A stretch of 64,000 bases of DNA from JAVVVD01 sp036652795 (GCA_036652795.1 JAVVVD010000004.1:123853-187852); one strand, 5' to 3'; positions 34,559-43,650 are shown, counted from the stretch's first letter. A program made the numbers and translations. Notes: generated by a model not told the origin, from the letters alone.

Positions 34559-34635
34559 CGCTAAGCCAAATTCTCAATAAAAGGCCATGCCTATGGCAGC
34601 CGCGACCTTTAAAAGATCCAAAAACTCCAATCAAA

Positions 34636-34659
34636 AATGACCCTCCTAAAAGGGTCATT
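34636..34659. terminator. Bidirectional terminator between proA and jag
   Basis: AATGACCCT (34636-34644) and AGGGTCATT (34651-34659) form a 9-bp stem. T-rich sequence follows on the plus strand, and an A-run at 34633-34637 gives a T-run on the minus strand, so it can serve both convergent transcripts. Confidence 0.75.
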
Positions 34660-34676
34660 CTTTAATTCATATTCTA

Positions 34677-35501
34677 TTATTTTCTTGGTTCAATTACGAC
34701 TCTGCGATTTGGCTCCTCGCCTTCGCTGTGTGTTGTCACATATTGGTTATTTTGCAGCGTTGCATGCAGCACGCGCCGTTCGTATGGGTTCATAGGCTCA
34801 AGCGTTTTGGGCTTTCCCGATGCTTTAACCTGTGCGGCAATCTTGCGCGCCAGCCTTGTGAGCGTCTCCTCGCGTTTTTCGCGGTACCCCTCTGTATCCA
34901 GCGCCACGCGCGTGTACCCTTCTTCCTTGCGGTTACGGTTTATCGTAAGCGATATAAGGTATTGCAGCGCGTCCAATGTTTCACCGCGGTGACCAATGAG
35001 TATACCCATAGTAGAGCTATCTATATATAGGCGCACAGCGTCATCCTCGCCCTTTGGCGCCGCAAGCACGCGGGCGTTTACACCCATGCGCTCCAACACG
35101 CCAGAAAGGAATTCCGCCGCCGGATTGTTCTGCGCCGCTTCTATGGAGTAATTGGAGGATATGTTGTATGGCTTACCATCATGTGCCTCACGATCATTAT
35201 GCGCTCTACGATCATTGTGCGTAGCCGGGCGCTGCGCAGCTTGCGCGCTATGGCTATCGCCTGTTGGTCGATCTGAGCGCACCGCGTTCATAGGCGTTCT
35301 TATGTATTCAGGAATCACCATCTCCTCTGGTTCACGCTCAGTAAGACGCACTACCGCAAGCCTGCTGCCTATGCCAAGCAGGCCCTTGCTCTCTTGGCGC
35401 AATATCTCTATCTCCACCTCGTCTATCGATATGCCAAGCTCTGAAAGTCCTTTATAGATGGCCTCGTCTATGGATTTGCCGCTTGCTTCAATGCTTCTCA
35501 T
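34677..35501 (-). CDS. jag: RNA-binding protein Jag/KhpB (SpoIIIJ-associated)
   Basis: 274 residues with a Jag_N domain (1-52, ESKGLLGIGSRLAVVRL), a variable linker rich in His, Asp and Arg (~75-115), a KH domain (GILIGHRGETLDALQYLISL) and a C-terminal R3H domain (NPYERRVLHATLQ). It binds RNA and influences cell elongation or division in Gram-positives. GGAGG sits seven bases from the ATG. It overlaps yidC by four bases. Confidence 0.95.
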   Translation of the reverse strand: MRSIEASGKSIDEAIYKGLSELGISIDEVEIEILRQESKGLLGIGSRLAVVRLTEREPEEMVIPEYIRTPMNAVRSDRPTGDSHSAQAAQRPATHNDRRAHNDREAHDGKPYNISSNYSIEAAQNNPAAEFLSGVLERMGVNARVLAAPKGEDDAVRLYIDSSTMGILIGHRGETLDALQYLISLTINRNRKEEGYTRVALDTEGYREKREETLTRLARKIAAQVKASGKPKTLEPMNPYERRVLHATLQNNQYVTTHSEGEEPNRRVVIEPRK

Positions 35502-36472
35502 TTTTTTACCTCCTGTGCCAGAGGCTCACGCGGATAAACCTTGTTTAGTATGAGATTTATCACTATCATCAGCACACTTGAAATCGTCCAGTATATTGCA
35601 AATGCGCTTGTGGCAGTTAAGCATACAAAAAAGCTCATCGCTGGGAACATATACATCATCAGCTTTCCCGAGCCGCCGGCCGGTGCGCTCTGCGGTTGAT
35701 TCTTCTGGGTCATGAGCATCGAGAGCAAGTTGGTTCCAGCAGCAAGCAGCGGCAATATGAACCATCCGTTATTGTGGCCTGCATATATGTCCATCAGCGG
35801 CTTTACCGCTGCGGTATAGCTGGCAATTGCCTCGGGGGTATTTAGGAATATCAGCGTATCCTTCATGGTGGTAACGCCATTTTCCACAACCGGCATCGAC
35901 TGCTTCATAGCTATTCCCATATCCACAAGCTTATCCCATATCTGCGTATTCTGCTGGACGTAAAGCAGATTGCCAAGATCCTTCGTATTAAGGAATGTTG
36001 CCGCATCCATTATAACGGGCGAAAGGCCGTTATCTGGCTGCCATATGTTGTTTACCCAAAGGAACTTAAAGGATTCAAGCAGCTTCTGCGGGTTGTCATC
36101 CACAAGTATGCGGATCATCTCCTCATAGCTCCAGAAACGGAAGGCCGCTATAAAGCAGAAGAAAAGCGGCATGGTTATAAGCATTGGCAGGCAGCTTCCC
36201 CACATGCTTACTCCGCGTTCCTTCATCAGCTTGCTCTGTTCGGCCTGCGCCTTGCGTGGATCATCCTTATACTTCTTTTGAATTTTGTTTATTTCGGGCT
36301 GTATAGCCGCCATCTTGGCGCTGGATTTGCGCGTTTTGATATCCGAAACCAGCGTCAGCAGCTTTAGCAGCACTGTAGCTACAAGTATTGTAAAAAATAC
36401 ACTGTTTATATTTTGATATAACCACTTCATTCCATAAAGGAACCACGTTGTTAAAAAGAAATCACCTTGCAT
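35498..36472 (-). CDS. yidC: Membrane protein insertase YidC (SpoIIIJ/OxaA type)
   Basis: 324 residues. The Oxa1 core shows helices near 20-45 (FFTILVATVLLKLLTLV), 90-110 (CLPMLITMPLFFCFIAAF), ~235-250 and ~270-305. There is no lipobox. About 110 residues lie between the second and third core helices, longer than in B. subtilis SpoIIIJ. The hydrophilic-groove arginine of the first core helix appears to be lysine (LLKLL), a judgement made by eye. It overlaps jag and yidD. Confidence 0.93.
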   Translation of the reverse strand: MQGDFFLTTWFLYGMKWLYQNINSVFFTILVATVLLKLLTLVSDIKTRKSSAKMAAIQPEINKIQKKYKDDPRKAQAEQSKLMKERGVSMWGSCLPMLITMPLFFCFIAAFRFWSYEEMIRILVDDNPQKLLESFKFLWVNNIWQPDNGLSPVIMDAATFLNTKDLGNLLYVQQNTQIWDKLVDMGIAMKQSMPVVENGVTTMKDTLIFLNTPEAIASYTAAVKPLMDIYAGHNNGWFILPLLAAGTNLLSMLMTQKNQPQSAPAGGSGKLMMYMFPAMSFFVCLTATSAFAIYWTISSVLMIVINLILNKVYPREPLAQEVKK

Positions 36473-36725
36473 GGCATTTTCTCACTTTCAGTCTTTTGTT
36501 TGAACCAAGTGTTTCAGGAACAGGGTCGTAGCCCCCTTTAGAGAAAGGATTGCACCGAAGAATACGCCAAAATGCTAGCGCCACACCCTTTAGCACACCA
36601 AAGCGCTCAATTGCAATAAACGCATATCTTGAGCAGGTTGGCGTATAACGGCAGCAGGGCGCGTTCATAGGCGAAATGTAATTTTGATAGCCCTTTATCA
36701 TGTACAACAATGCACGTTTAATCAT
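36462..36725 (-). CDS. yidD: Membrane protein insertion efficiency factor YidD
   Basis: 87 residues. The diagnostic core CRYTPTCSRYAFIAIERFG and RILRCNPFSKGGYDPVP are present. It assists YidC-dependent insertion from the inner membrane face. It overlaps rnpA by four bases upstream and yidC by eleven bases downstream. Confidence 0.95.
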   Translation of the reverse strand: MIKRALLYMIKGYQNYISPMNAPCCRYTPTCSRYAFIAIERFGVLKGVALAFWRILRCNPFSKGGYDPVPETLGSNKRLKVRKCHAR

Positions 36726-37075
36726 TGTCGCTCTTCTTTCTCAACTAAGAGGTTAGCCTTGCGCAGCAACTTGCGCATAGTGGCGCAAATATTGGTGAAA
36801 CTATCGTTCACAACCGGCTCTCGAGCAATGAAGATAAGGTTGTATCCGTTTTTCACGTCAGGTATCATTGGGCCAAAAGATTCCCTCAGCCGACGTTTAA
36901 CGCGATTGCGAACCACGCTGTTGCCAATTTTTTTACTTACAGAAAAACCCACCTGCACCAGCTTTTCTCTGGAGCGTGAATAAACAAGCACCATTGTGCG
37001 CGATGCGGCGGATTTACCCGTGCGATACGTATAGCGGAAAGCTTTGTTCCGCTTCAAAGAATAACAGCGTTTCAC
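36722..37075 (-). CDS. rnpA: Ribonuclease P protein component
   Basis: 117 residues. It binds RNase P RNA for tRNA 5-prime maturation. VGFSVSKKIGNSVVRNRVKR carries the RNR motif. The start is a GTG at 37075 (MKRCYSLKRNKAF), with GGAAA nine bases upstream. It is separated from rpmH by 116 bases that include a strong hairpin. Confidence 0.95.
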   Translation of the reverse strand: MKRCYSLKRNKAFRYTYRTGKSAASRTMVLVYSRSREKLVQVGFSVSKKIGNSVVRNRVKRRLRESFGPMIPDVKNGYNLIFIAREPVVNDSFTNICATMRKLLRKANLLVEKEERQ

Positions 37076-37150
37076 CTAAATTTTCCGATCAATATAATGT
37101 TTTCCGCCCGGATACATGCGGAGTTAATTGCTAAAGCATACAGAAAAACT

Positions 37151-37173
37151 CACGGCAAGCAACGCTTGCCGTG
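37151..37173 (-). terminator. Terminator or attenuator between rpmH and rnpA
   Basis: Perfect 10-bp stem CACGGCAAGC (37151-37160) and GCTTGCCGTG (37164-37173) with a 3-base loop. On the minus strand it is followed by AGTTTTT. It would trim most rpmH transcripts before rnpA. Confidence 0.78.
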
Positions 37174-37191
37174 AACAAGTCCGGCATATGA

Positions 37192-37326
37192 TTATGCGGA
37201 CAATCTTTTTCTGCCCTTCAACCTTCTGCGCGCCAACACGTTCCTGCCGTTGGCGGTCTTCATGCGCTGACGGAATCCGTGAACTTTTTTTCTCTGCCTC
37301 TTTTTAGGCTGATATGTTTGAAGCAT
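37192..37326 (-). CDS. rpmH: 50S ribosomal protein L34
   Basis: 44 residues, highly basic, starting MLQTYQPKKRQRKK, then VHGFRQRMKTANGRNVLARRR and ending KGRKRLSA, the canonical L34 sequence and length. AAAGAGGTG precedes the ATG at 37326. It is first on the minus-strand side of the origin. Confidence 0.97.
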   Translation of the reverse strand: MLQTYQPKKRQRKKVHGFRQRMKTANGRNVLARRRLKGRKRLSA

Positions 37327-37399
37327 CGTTTACACCTCTTTCTATCGATATATTAAGTCCGAACAAGCCGGGCTTGCAAATCAAAACTGTCAGTTGTAG

Positions 37400-37429
37400 A
37401 TTATATAAGAAAACTCAGGCTTCTGTCAA
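37400..37429 (-). promoter_or_regulatory. Strong promoter of rpmH
   Basis: On the minus strand, a perfect -35 TTGACA (37429-37424), an 18-base spacer, and a perfect -10 TATAAT (37405-37400). This fits a highly expressed ribosomal protein gene. Confidence 0.85.
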
Positions 37430-37574
37430 GGAATATGCCGCTTATTCTAATATAATTTGATGGTACTATTCCTTATTATAACCTCATGGTGCTAGATGCA
37501 CAATATGTAGTATCTACGCAGTATCTTGAATACAATTGCAAAAAAATAACACAATAAGCGCGTCCAAACGGCTA

Positions 37575-37603
37575 TTGTAATGAACATCCCATTTTGTTAT
37601 GAT
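37575..37603 (+). promoter_or_regulatory. Promoter of dnaA
   Basis: -35 TTGTAA at 37575-37580, 17-base spacer, -10 TATGAT at 37598-37603. DnaA boxes lie 60-100 bases downstream, inside the leader, so DnaA could repress its own gene. Confidence 0.6.
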
Positions 37604-37662
37604 TGAATGCATGGGGCAGCCTACGCTCATTTTCATGGGCGGCTTTTTTAATTTCGAGGGGT

Positions 37663-37703
37663 TATCCACACTTTTATTAACAATGTGGATAACTTTATCA
37701 ACA
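37663..37703. other. DnaA-box cluster upstream of dnaA (oriC part 1)
   Basis: Three boxes: TTATCCACA (37663-37671), the same 9-mer inverted as TGTGGATAA (37684-37692), and TTATCAACA (37695-37703). The 391-base gap 37327-37717 also holds the divergent rpmH and dnaA promoters and a weak hairpin followed by six T at about 37617-37650. This is the usual place for a Gram-positive bipartite origin. Confidence 0.82.
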
Positions 37704-37717
37704 CCTAGGAGGGTATA

Positions 37718-39037
37718 ATGCAATCTATCAACGTGGTATGGGAAAGATCCCTGGTACTGCTTAAAAAAGAAATGACCGAGGTCAGCTATAATACGTGGAT
37801 AATCCCGCTTGAGCCGTTATGCATCAAGGATAATTCGCTTATTTTGCTTGCTCAGAGCGACCTTGCCCGTACAACTCTTCATAATCTATATTCATCTTCT
37901 GTTACCGCGGCCGTAAACAAGGCTAACGGCACTGAGCTTATAGTATCTTTTATAGAACCGGCTGAAAAGGAGAAATATATCCCTCTCTCCCTTCCTTCCG
38001 AGGAGCATGACAGGGATTTTACACTTAATCCAAAGTATACATTCGATTCATTTGTTATAGGCTCTTCAAACAATTTTGCCCATGCAGCCGCAAAGGCTGT
38101 GGCGGATAATCCTTCTTCGGCATACAACCCGCTTTTTATATATGGCGGCGTTGGTTTGGGTAAAACCCATCTCATGCACGCAATAGGTAACCAGATAAAA
38201 AAGCAAAACCCCAAGGCAAAGATAATATATGTTACCAGCGAAACATTTACCAACGAGATGATACAGTCCATTCAAGAGGATAAGCGCGCACGATTTCGTA
38301 ATAAATACCGCAGCGCAGATGTGCTTATGGTTGACGATATACAGTTTATATCCGGCAAAGTTGGTACTCAGGAGGAATTTTTCAACACCTTTAATGCCCT
38401 TCATACATCAGGAAAGCAGATAATACTCAGCTCGGACAAGCCGCCTATGGAGATACCCACCCTTGAAGAGCGTTTGAGATCACGCTTTGAGGGTGGTCTT
38501 ATATCCGACATACAACCACCAGATGTTGAAACGCGTATAGCGATATTAAAAAAGAAAGCACAGATGGAGAATATAGACATAGACGAAATGGTTCTGTGCT
38601 TTATTGCCGAAAAGGTAAAATCCAACATTCGTCAGCTTGAAGGCTCGCTTACCCGCGTAATAGCGTATTCCAAGCTTACTAAAAAGCCACTTGATCTAAA
38701 ACTTGCCGATACAGCCCTAAAGGATATAATACCGGGCTACGAAAACCGCAAGGTTACAATCGAACTTATTCAGCAGGTGGTGGCCGATTATTATTCAATG
38801 GAGGTAGAAGGTCTTTTTTCACAGCGCAGGACTATGGAAACAACATATCCGCGCCATATGGCCATGTTTTTATGTAAGGAACTGACGGATTGCTCATTAA
38901 AAACCATAGGAAGAAGCTTTGGCGGCAGGGATCATACCACCGTTATAAACGCGTGCCGTAAAATAGAAGCCGACAAGAGCGCAAATCCGCATACAGTCGT
39001 TGTACTTGAGGATATAAAAAAGCGTATTCTAAAATAA
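37718..39037 (+). CDS. dnaA: Chromosomal replication initiator DnaA
   Basis: 439 residues. Domain I is at the N-terminus (VWERSLVLLKKEMTEVSYNT), domain III is an AAA+ ATPase with Walker A GGVGLGKTHLMHAIG and Walker B LMVDDIQFI, and domain IV is the DNA-binding end with the signature GGRDHTTVINACRKIE. It opens oriC and recruits the helicase. GGAGG precedes the ATG. DnaA boxes occur on both sides of the gene. Confidence 0.98.
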   Translation: MQSINVVWERSLVLLKKEMTEVSYNTWIIPLEPLCIKDNSLILLAQSDLARTTLHNLYSSSVTAAVNKANGTELIVSFIEPAEKEKYIPLSLPSEEHDRDFTLNPKYTFDSFVIGSSNNFAHAAAKAVADNPSSAYNPLFIYGGVGLGKTHLMHAIGNQIKKQNPKAKIIYVTSETFTNEMIQSIQEDKRARFRNKYRSADVLMVDDIQFISGKVGTQEEFFNTFNALHTSGKQIILSSDKPPMEIPTLEERLRSRFEGGLISDIQPPDVETRIAILKKKAQMENIDIDEMVLCFIAEKVKSNIRQLEGSLTRVIAYSKLTKKPLDLKLADTALKDIIPGYENRKVTIELIQQVVADYYSMEVEGLFSQRRTMETTYPRHMAMFLCKELTDCSLKTIGRSFGGRDHTTVINACRKIEADKSANPHTVVVLEDIKKRILK

Positions 39038-39063
39038 TAAACAGCATTAAGCAATATAATATT

Positions 39064-39240
39064 TTATCAACATTCTGTTTATAATTCCTGTGGAAAGTGA
39101 TTTTACCGATTGTTGAAAGTGTTGACGATGTATATAATGTTAACAACCTCCCGCTTATACATCAAATTTTCAACACGGTTATATACACCGATTTTCCAGC
39201 AGCGCAGTAGCTTTATACAGCTTATCCACACTATTAAGAC
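39064..39240. other. DnaA-box region between dnaA and dnaN (oriC part 2)
   Basis: A TTATCAACA box lies at 39064-39072 and a TTATCCACA box at 39232-39240. Degenerate boxes TGTGGAAAG (39090) and TGTTGAAAG (39111) fall between. The segment is A/T-rich and is a candidate unwinding region. No gene is present in 39038-39287. Confidence 0.7.
39110..39138 (+). promoter_or_regulatory. Promoter of dnaN
   Basis: -35 TTGTTG at 39110-39115, 17-base spacer, -10 TATAAT at 39133-39138. It overlaps degenerate DnaA boxes, so DnaA could affect dnaN expression. Confidence 0.6.
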
Positions 39241-39287
39241 CACTACTAATGCTACTGCTAAAATAATAAATAACAAGGAGATTCATT

Positions 39288-40394
39288 ATGCGCTTCGTTG
39301 TAGACACTCAGCAGCTCAATGCTGCTATATCCACAGTAACCAAAGCTTTATCTACAAAAACTACAATTGGTATACTTGAGGGCATATATATCCAGGCGGC
39401 GGACAATTCCATTTTACTAAAGTGCACTGACCTATCGCTTCAAATAGAAACTATAGTTCCTGCAACCGTTGAGGAGGATGGTGCAATTGTTTTGCCAGGA
39501 CGCCTTTTTTCAGAAATGGCTCGGCGCTTCCCTAACGAACTGACAAATATTCATACCGAAAACAATACTGCATTCCTTGAAAGCGGAAGGGCAAAAGCGA
39601 CGATACAGTGCGAAAATGCCTCTGAATACCATACTATGCCAGAGGTTAAACATGATTTTGAGGTAAAAATAAAGAAAAATCTGCTCAAAAATATGATAAA
39701 GCAGTGCATATTTGCCACAGCACAGGATGATACCAAGCCAATACTCACCGGTGTGCTGCTTGAAATTGATGGAAACAAGCTTTCGATGGTGGCGCTGGAT
39801 GGATATCGCCTTGCAATAAGAAAAGAGGATATAAGCGGAATAAGCGGGGATAAAAAGGTTGTGGTTCCTGCAAAGAGCTTTTTGGAGATAAGCCGCATAT
39901 TGGAGGATACGCAAGAGGAGATAAGCGTGGTGTTTTCGGCAACACATGTGCTTATAGATATGGGGTATACAAGGATAAAAACAAGGCTGATGGAGGGTGA
40001 ATTCATAAAATACAAACAGATACTTCCTGACAGCCACACTACAAGGGTGCGTTTAAAAAGAAATGAGCTGCTTGAAAGCATAGAGCGTGTATCGCTGATG
40101 GCGCGTGAAGGAAAGAGCAATATAATTAAATTCTCGTTTGAAGGTGAAATGCTTACGCTTTCAGCTAACAGTGAACTTGGAAAAAGCAACGAGGAGCTTG
40201 AAACGGATCTTATGGGAAATGACCTTGATATAGCATTTAATTCAAAGTATTTTTCAGATGTATTAAAAACGCTGGAGGATGAGGATATCTATCTTGATAT
40301 GAATAACAACATAAGCCCATGTGTAATAAGGGGTGTAAAGGGAGATAATTTCTATTATCTGATTCTTCCTGTAAGGCTTTTTACGGGCATGTAA
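39288..40394 (+). CDS. dnaN: DNA polymerase III sliding clamp (beta subunit)
   Basis: 368 residues, standard for the three-domain clamp. Begins MRFVVDTQQLNAAISTVTKA, and the C-terminal YYLILPVRLF matches the family end. AAGGAG precedes the ATG. A terminator follows, so recF is expressed separately. Confidence 0.97.
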   Translation: MRFVVDTQQLNAAISTVTKALSTKTTIGILEGIYIQAADNSILLKCTDLSLQIETIVPATVEEDGAIVLPGRLFSEMARRFPNELTNIHTENNTAFLESGRAKATIQCENASEYHTMPEVKHDFEVKIKKNLLKNMIKQCIFATAQDDTKPILTGVLLEIDGNKLSMVALDGYRLAIRKEDISGISGDKKVVVPAKSFLEISRILEDTQEEISVVFSATHVLIDMGYTRIKTRLMEGEFIKYKQILPDSHTTRVRLKRNELLESIERVSLMAREGKSNIIKFSFEGEMLTLSANSELGKSNEELETDLMGNDLDIAFNSKYFSDVLKTLEDEDIYLDMNNNISPCVIRGVKGDNFYYLILPVRLFTGM

Positions 40395-40416
40395 TAAAAA
40401 ATAAAAAGTATATTGT

Positions 40417-40454
40417 AATAGGGTGGCGGAAATTGTTCCGACGCCCTATTTTTT
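40417..40454 (+). terminator. Terminator of dnaN
   Basis: AATAGGGTGGCGGAA (40417-40431) pairs with TTCCGACGCCCTATT (40436-40450) with a few internal mismatches, followed by TTTT. Confidence 0.75.
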
Positions 40455-40496
40455 AGCTAAAACAACTACTTCTTTCTTATGATAAATAAACATTTC

Positions 40497-40525
40497 TTGA
40501 AAAATGGAACAAAATGTAGTATGAT
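40497..40525 (+). promoter_or_regulatory. Promoter of recF
   Basis: -35 TTGAAA at 40497-40502, 17-base spacer, -10 TATGAT at 40520-40525. The recF start codon follows after 40 bases. Confidence 0.7.
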
Positions 40526-40565
40526 AAAACAATAAATCAATAGATAATAGGGGGTGGTTGCAGGG

Positions 40566-41663
40566 ATGAAAGTGACGCGGCTTAAGCTTAATTATTTTCG
40601 CAATTACACCTCGTTGGATATTTCTCCAGGGGGAGGGATAAACGTTATAATAGGCGATAATGCGCAGGGAAAAACAAACGCCATAGAAGCGATTTTTTTA
40701 TGTGCGCTTGCAAGAAGCCATAGAACGCCAAGGGATGCCGAAATGATTATGAACGGCTGTGCCGGCGGTTATGCGGGGGTTGATATTAGAGGTGCCGGAA
40801 TAAGCCATTCGATTGAGATAAAGTTAATTGAGCAGGAACGCAAAAAGATATTCGTGGATAAGCAGTTGCTTGGTAAAACTGGTGAGTTGATGGGAATAAT
40901 CAATGTGGTTATGTTTTCACCCGAGGATCTTTCACTGGTAAAACAAGGTCCTGCGGAGAGACGCAGGTTTATGGATATGGAGCTGTGTCAGCTTCAGCCG
41001 GCATACTATTATCGTTTGCAGCAGTACAACACCGCGCTAAGGCAGCGTAATGCAATGTTAAAGGGTGATGCGGGTGCAGTAAAGCCGGGGATGCTGGTGA
41101 TGTGGGATGAGCAGCTTGCTACCCTTGGTGAAAGCATAATGAACGCTCGCAGCGCCTTTATAGATGAGCTGAGTATTATAGCAAGCAATCTACATAATAC
41201 GATATCGGGCGATAAGGAGCGTTTGGCGGTATATTATATGCCTAATGTTGCTATGGATGGGCCGCTTTCGTTACATGATACGCTTATGGAAGCGCTTATG
41301 AGAAATGCGGCGGAGGATATGAGAAGGGGTTTTACAGCGGTTGGGCCGCACAGGGATGATATAGGTATCCGTCTCAACGACACCGAGGTGCGCGTATATG
41401 GATCTCAAGGACAACAGCGCACGGCAGCGCTTTCAATCAAACTCTCTGAGTTTGAGCTTATGCGTTCGCGCAAGGGGGAATCCCCGGTTCTGCTATTGGA
41501 TGATGTGTTTTCAGAGCTTGATGCTTCGCGCTCGCGGCTACTGCTAACGGCTATGGAGGATTGCCAGTGCTTTTTAACATGTACTTCACTTGGCGAAATA
41601 AAAGAGGCGGGTTTTAAAGATATGAGTATATACAATTGCGCAGGCGGCGTATTGAAACAGTGA
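40566..41663 (+). CDS. recF: DNA replication and repair protein RecF
   Basis: 365-residue SMC-like ATPase that loads RecA at gaps. Walker A is GDNAQGKTNAIEAI, the signature region GSQGQQRTAALSIKLSE follows, and Walker B is LLLDDVFSELDASR. The ATG at 40566 has GGGGTGG eight bases upstream; the GTG at 40554 lies inside that sequence. The small S4-domain gene (yaaA) commonly between dnaN and recF is absent. Confidence 0.96.
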   Translation: MKVTRLKLNYFRNYTSLDISPGGGINVIIGDNAQGKTNAIEAIFLCALARSHRTPRDAEMIMNGCAGGYAGVDIRGAGISHSIEIKLIEQERKKIFVDKQLLGKTGELMGIINVVMFSPEDLSLVKQGPAERRRFMDMELCQLQPAYYYRLQQYNTALRQRNAMLKGDAGAVKPGMLVMWDEQLATLGESIMNARSAFIDELSIIASNLHNTISGDKERLAVYYMPNVAMDGPLSLHDTLMEALMRNAAEDMRRGFTAVGPHRDDIGIRLNDTEVRVYGSQGQQRTAALSIKLSEFELMRSRKGESPVLLLDDVFSELDASRSRLLLTAMEDCQCFLTCTSLGEIKEAGFKDMSIYNCAGGVLKQ

Positions 41664-41700
41664 TAATTATATTTAGCATAACTCACGAAAGGAATAGAAC

Positions 41701-43650
41701 ATGACTGACCGACCACAGAATAACCATGAAGGCTATAATGCCTCACAAATACAGGTACTCGAGGGATTGGAAGCGGTGCGCAGACGTCCTGGCATGTATG
41801 TTGGCTCTACGGATTCGCGCGGGCTTAACCACCTTGTAAAGGAGTTGGTGGATAACTCCATTGACGAGGCGTTAGCAGGCTTTTGCACGCACATCGAAAT
41901 AATAATAAACAGTGATAATTCCATAACAGAAATAGATAACGGGCGTGGAATACCTGTAGATATGCATGAAAAAACGCATAAGAGTGCGCTTGAAGTAGCG
42001 CTTACAGTGTTGCATGCCGGCGGTAAGTTCGGCGGCAGCGGCTATAAGGTATCGGGTGGCCTACACGGTGTGGGTTTGTCGGTAGTTAACGCGCTGGCAG
42101 AATGGCTTACAGTTGAGGTGCGCCGCGATGGAAAGATATATAGGCAGGAATATAAGCAGGGCGAACCGCAGATGGCGGTAACGGTGGTTGGAGAATACAG
42201 CGAAGGCGATTCCGGAACAAGCATCACATATATGGCGGATCATAAGGTGTTTGACGAGGTGGATTACAACTTCGATATACTCACAACCCGAATGCGCGAG
42301 CTTGCGTTTTTAAACCGTGGACTTACCATAACAGTAACGGATGAACGTGGCGAAGCTCAGATTAAAAAGGTATATTGCTATGAAGGCGGAATAAATGCGT
42401 TTGTAAAGCACCTTAACAAAAATAAAGAGGTGTTGCACGACGACCAGATATACTTTGAAACCAGCAAAGAAGACCCAAACAACATGGAAACGGCCAGCGT
42501 GGAGATATCCATGCAATATAACGACGGCTATAACGAAAATATATTCACGTTTGCGAATAATATAAACACGATAGAGGGCGGCAGTCATCTGGTTGGCTTC
42601 AAGGCGGCGCTTACACGCGTTATAAATGATTATGCGCACAAGTATAAGATGCTGCGTGAGACGGATGCAAATCTGTCCGGTGAGGATGTGCGCGAGGGGC
42701 TTACGGCCATAATCAGCGTAAAACTTACTGAACCACAATTTGAGGGGCAGACAAAGACCAAACTTGGTAACGCATATGTGCGCAATCTGGTTGAGAGCGC
42801 TGTGGGTAGCGGTCTTTCGGCATACCTTGAGGAACACCCGCAGATAGCTAAACTGATAATAGATAAGTGTATAACGGCTGCACGCGCAAGGGATGCTGCA
42901 AGGCGCGCGAGGGAGCTTACAAGGCGCAAGACAGCATTGGATTCCACTGCACTGCCAGGCAAACTTGCCGATTGCAGCGAAAAGGATCCAAAAAAATGCG
43001 AGATATTCATTGTTGAGGGCGATTCCGCAGGCGGCAGTGCCAAGCAGGGGCGTAATCCGGCGTATCAGGCAATACTGCCACTGCGCGGCAAGATACTAAA
43101 TGTTGAAAAAACAAGATTGGATCGCATACTAGCCAACAACGAAATAAAAGCCATGGTAACCGCGTTTGGCGCAGGCATAGACGAGGAATTCGATGAAACT
43201 AAGCTGCGCTACCATAAAATAGTGTGCATGACGGATGCGGATGTGGATGGAAGCCATATACGCATACTTATGCTTACTTTTTTCTACCGCCATATGCGCC
43301 CGCTGATAGAAAACGGATATGTATATATAGCTCAGCCGCCGCTTTATAAGGTGGCTCGTAGCGGCAAGATATGGTATGCCTACTCAGACGAGGAGCTGGA
43401 AAATATACTTGTCGAAATAGGAAGAGAGCCAAAACCTACCATAAACCGCTATAAAGGCCTTGGCGAAATGAACCCTGACCAGCTTTGGGATACCACGATG
43501 GACCCTGATAAACGAATAATGCTGAGGGTGCATCTGGAGGATGCCATGCGTGCGGATGAGATATTTACTGTGCTGATGGGAGATAAGGTCGAGCCGCGCA
43601 GAGAATTTATCGAACAGAACAGCAAGCTTGTGACAGATTTGGATGTTTAA
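41701..43650 (+). CDS. gyrB: DNA gyrase subunit B
   Basis: 649 residues. A GHKL ATPase domain (KELVDNSIDEALAG, DNGRGIPVD, GGLHGVG) is followed by a Toprim domain (EGDSAGGSAKQGRN, DADVDGSHIR) and the GyrB tail (KYRYKGLGEMN-like, here NRYKGLGEMNPDQLW). It forms the gyrase A2B2 complex. It follows recF by 37 bases. A short hairpin without a T-run lies at 43659-43683 before gyrA. Confidence 0.97.
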   Translation: MTDRPQNNHEGYNASQIQVLEGLEAVRRRPGMYVGSTDSRGLNHLVKELVDNSIDEALAGFCTHIEIIINSDNSITEIDNGRGIPVDMHEKTHKSALEVALTVLHAGGKFGGSGYKVSGGLHGVGLSVVNALAEWLTVEVRRDGKIYRQEYKQGEPQMAVTVVGEYSEGDSGTSITYMADHKVFDEVDYNFDILTTRMRELAFLNRGLTITVTDERGEAQIKKVYCYEGGINAFVKHLNKNKEVLHDDQIYFETSKEDPNNMETASVEISMQYNDGYNENIFTFANNINTIEGGSHLVGFKAALTRVINDYAHKYKMLRETDANLSGEDVREGLTAIISVKLTEPQFEGQTKTKLGNAYVRNLVESAVGSGLSAYLEEHPQIAKLIIDKCITAARARDAARRARELTRRKTALDSTALPGKLADCSEKDPKKCEIFIVEGDSAGGSAKQGRNPAYQAILPLRGKILNVEKTRLDRILANNEIKAMVTAFGAGIDEEFDETKLRYHKIVCMTDADVDGSHIRILMLTFFYRHMRPLIENGYVYIAQPPLYKVARSGKIWYAYSDEELENILVEIGREPKPTINRYKGLGEMNPDQLWDTTMDPDKRIMLRVHLEDAMRADEIFTVLMGDKVEPRREFIEQNSKLVTDLDV

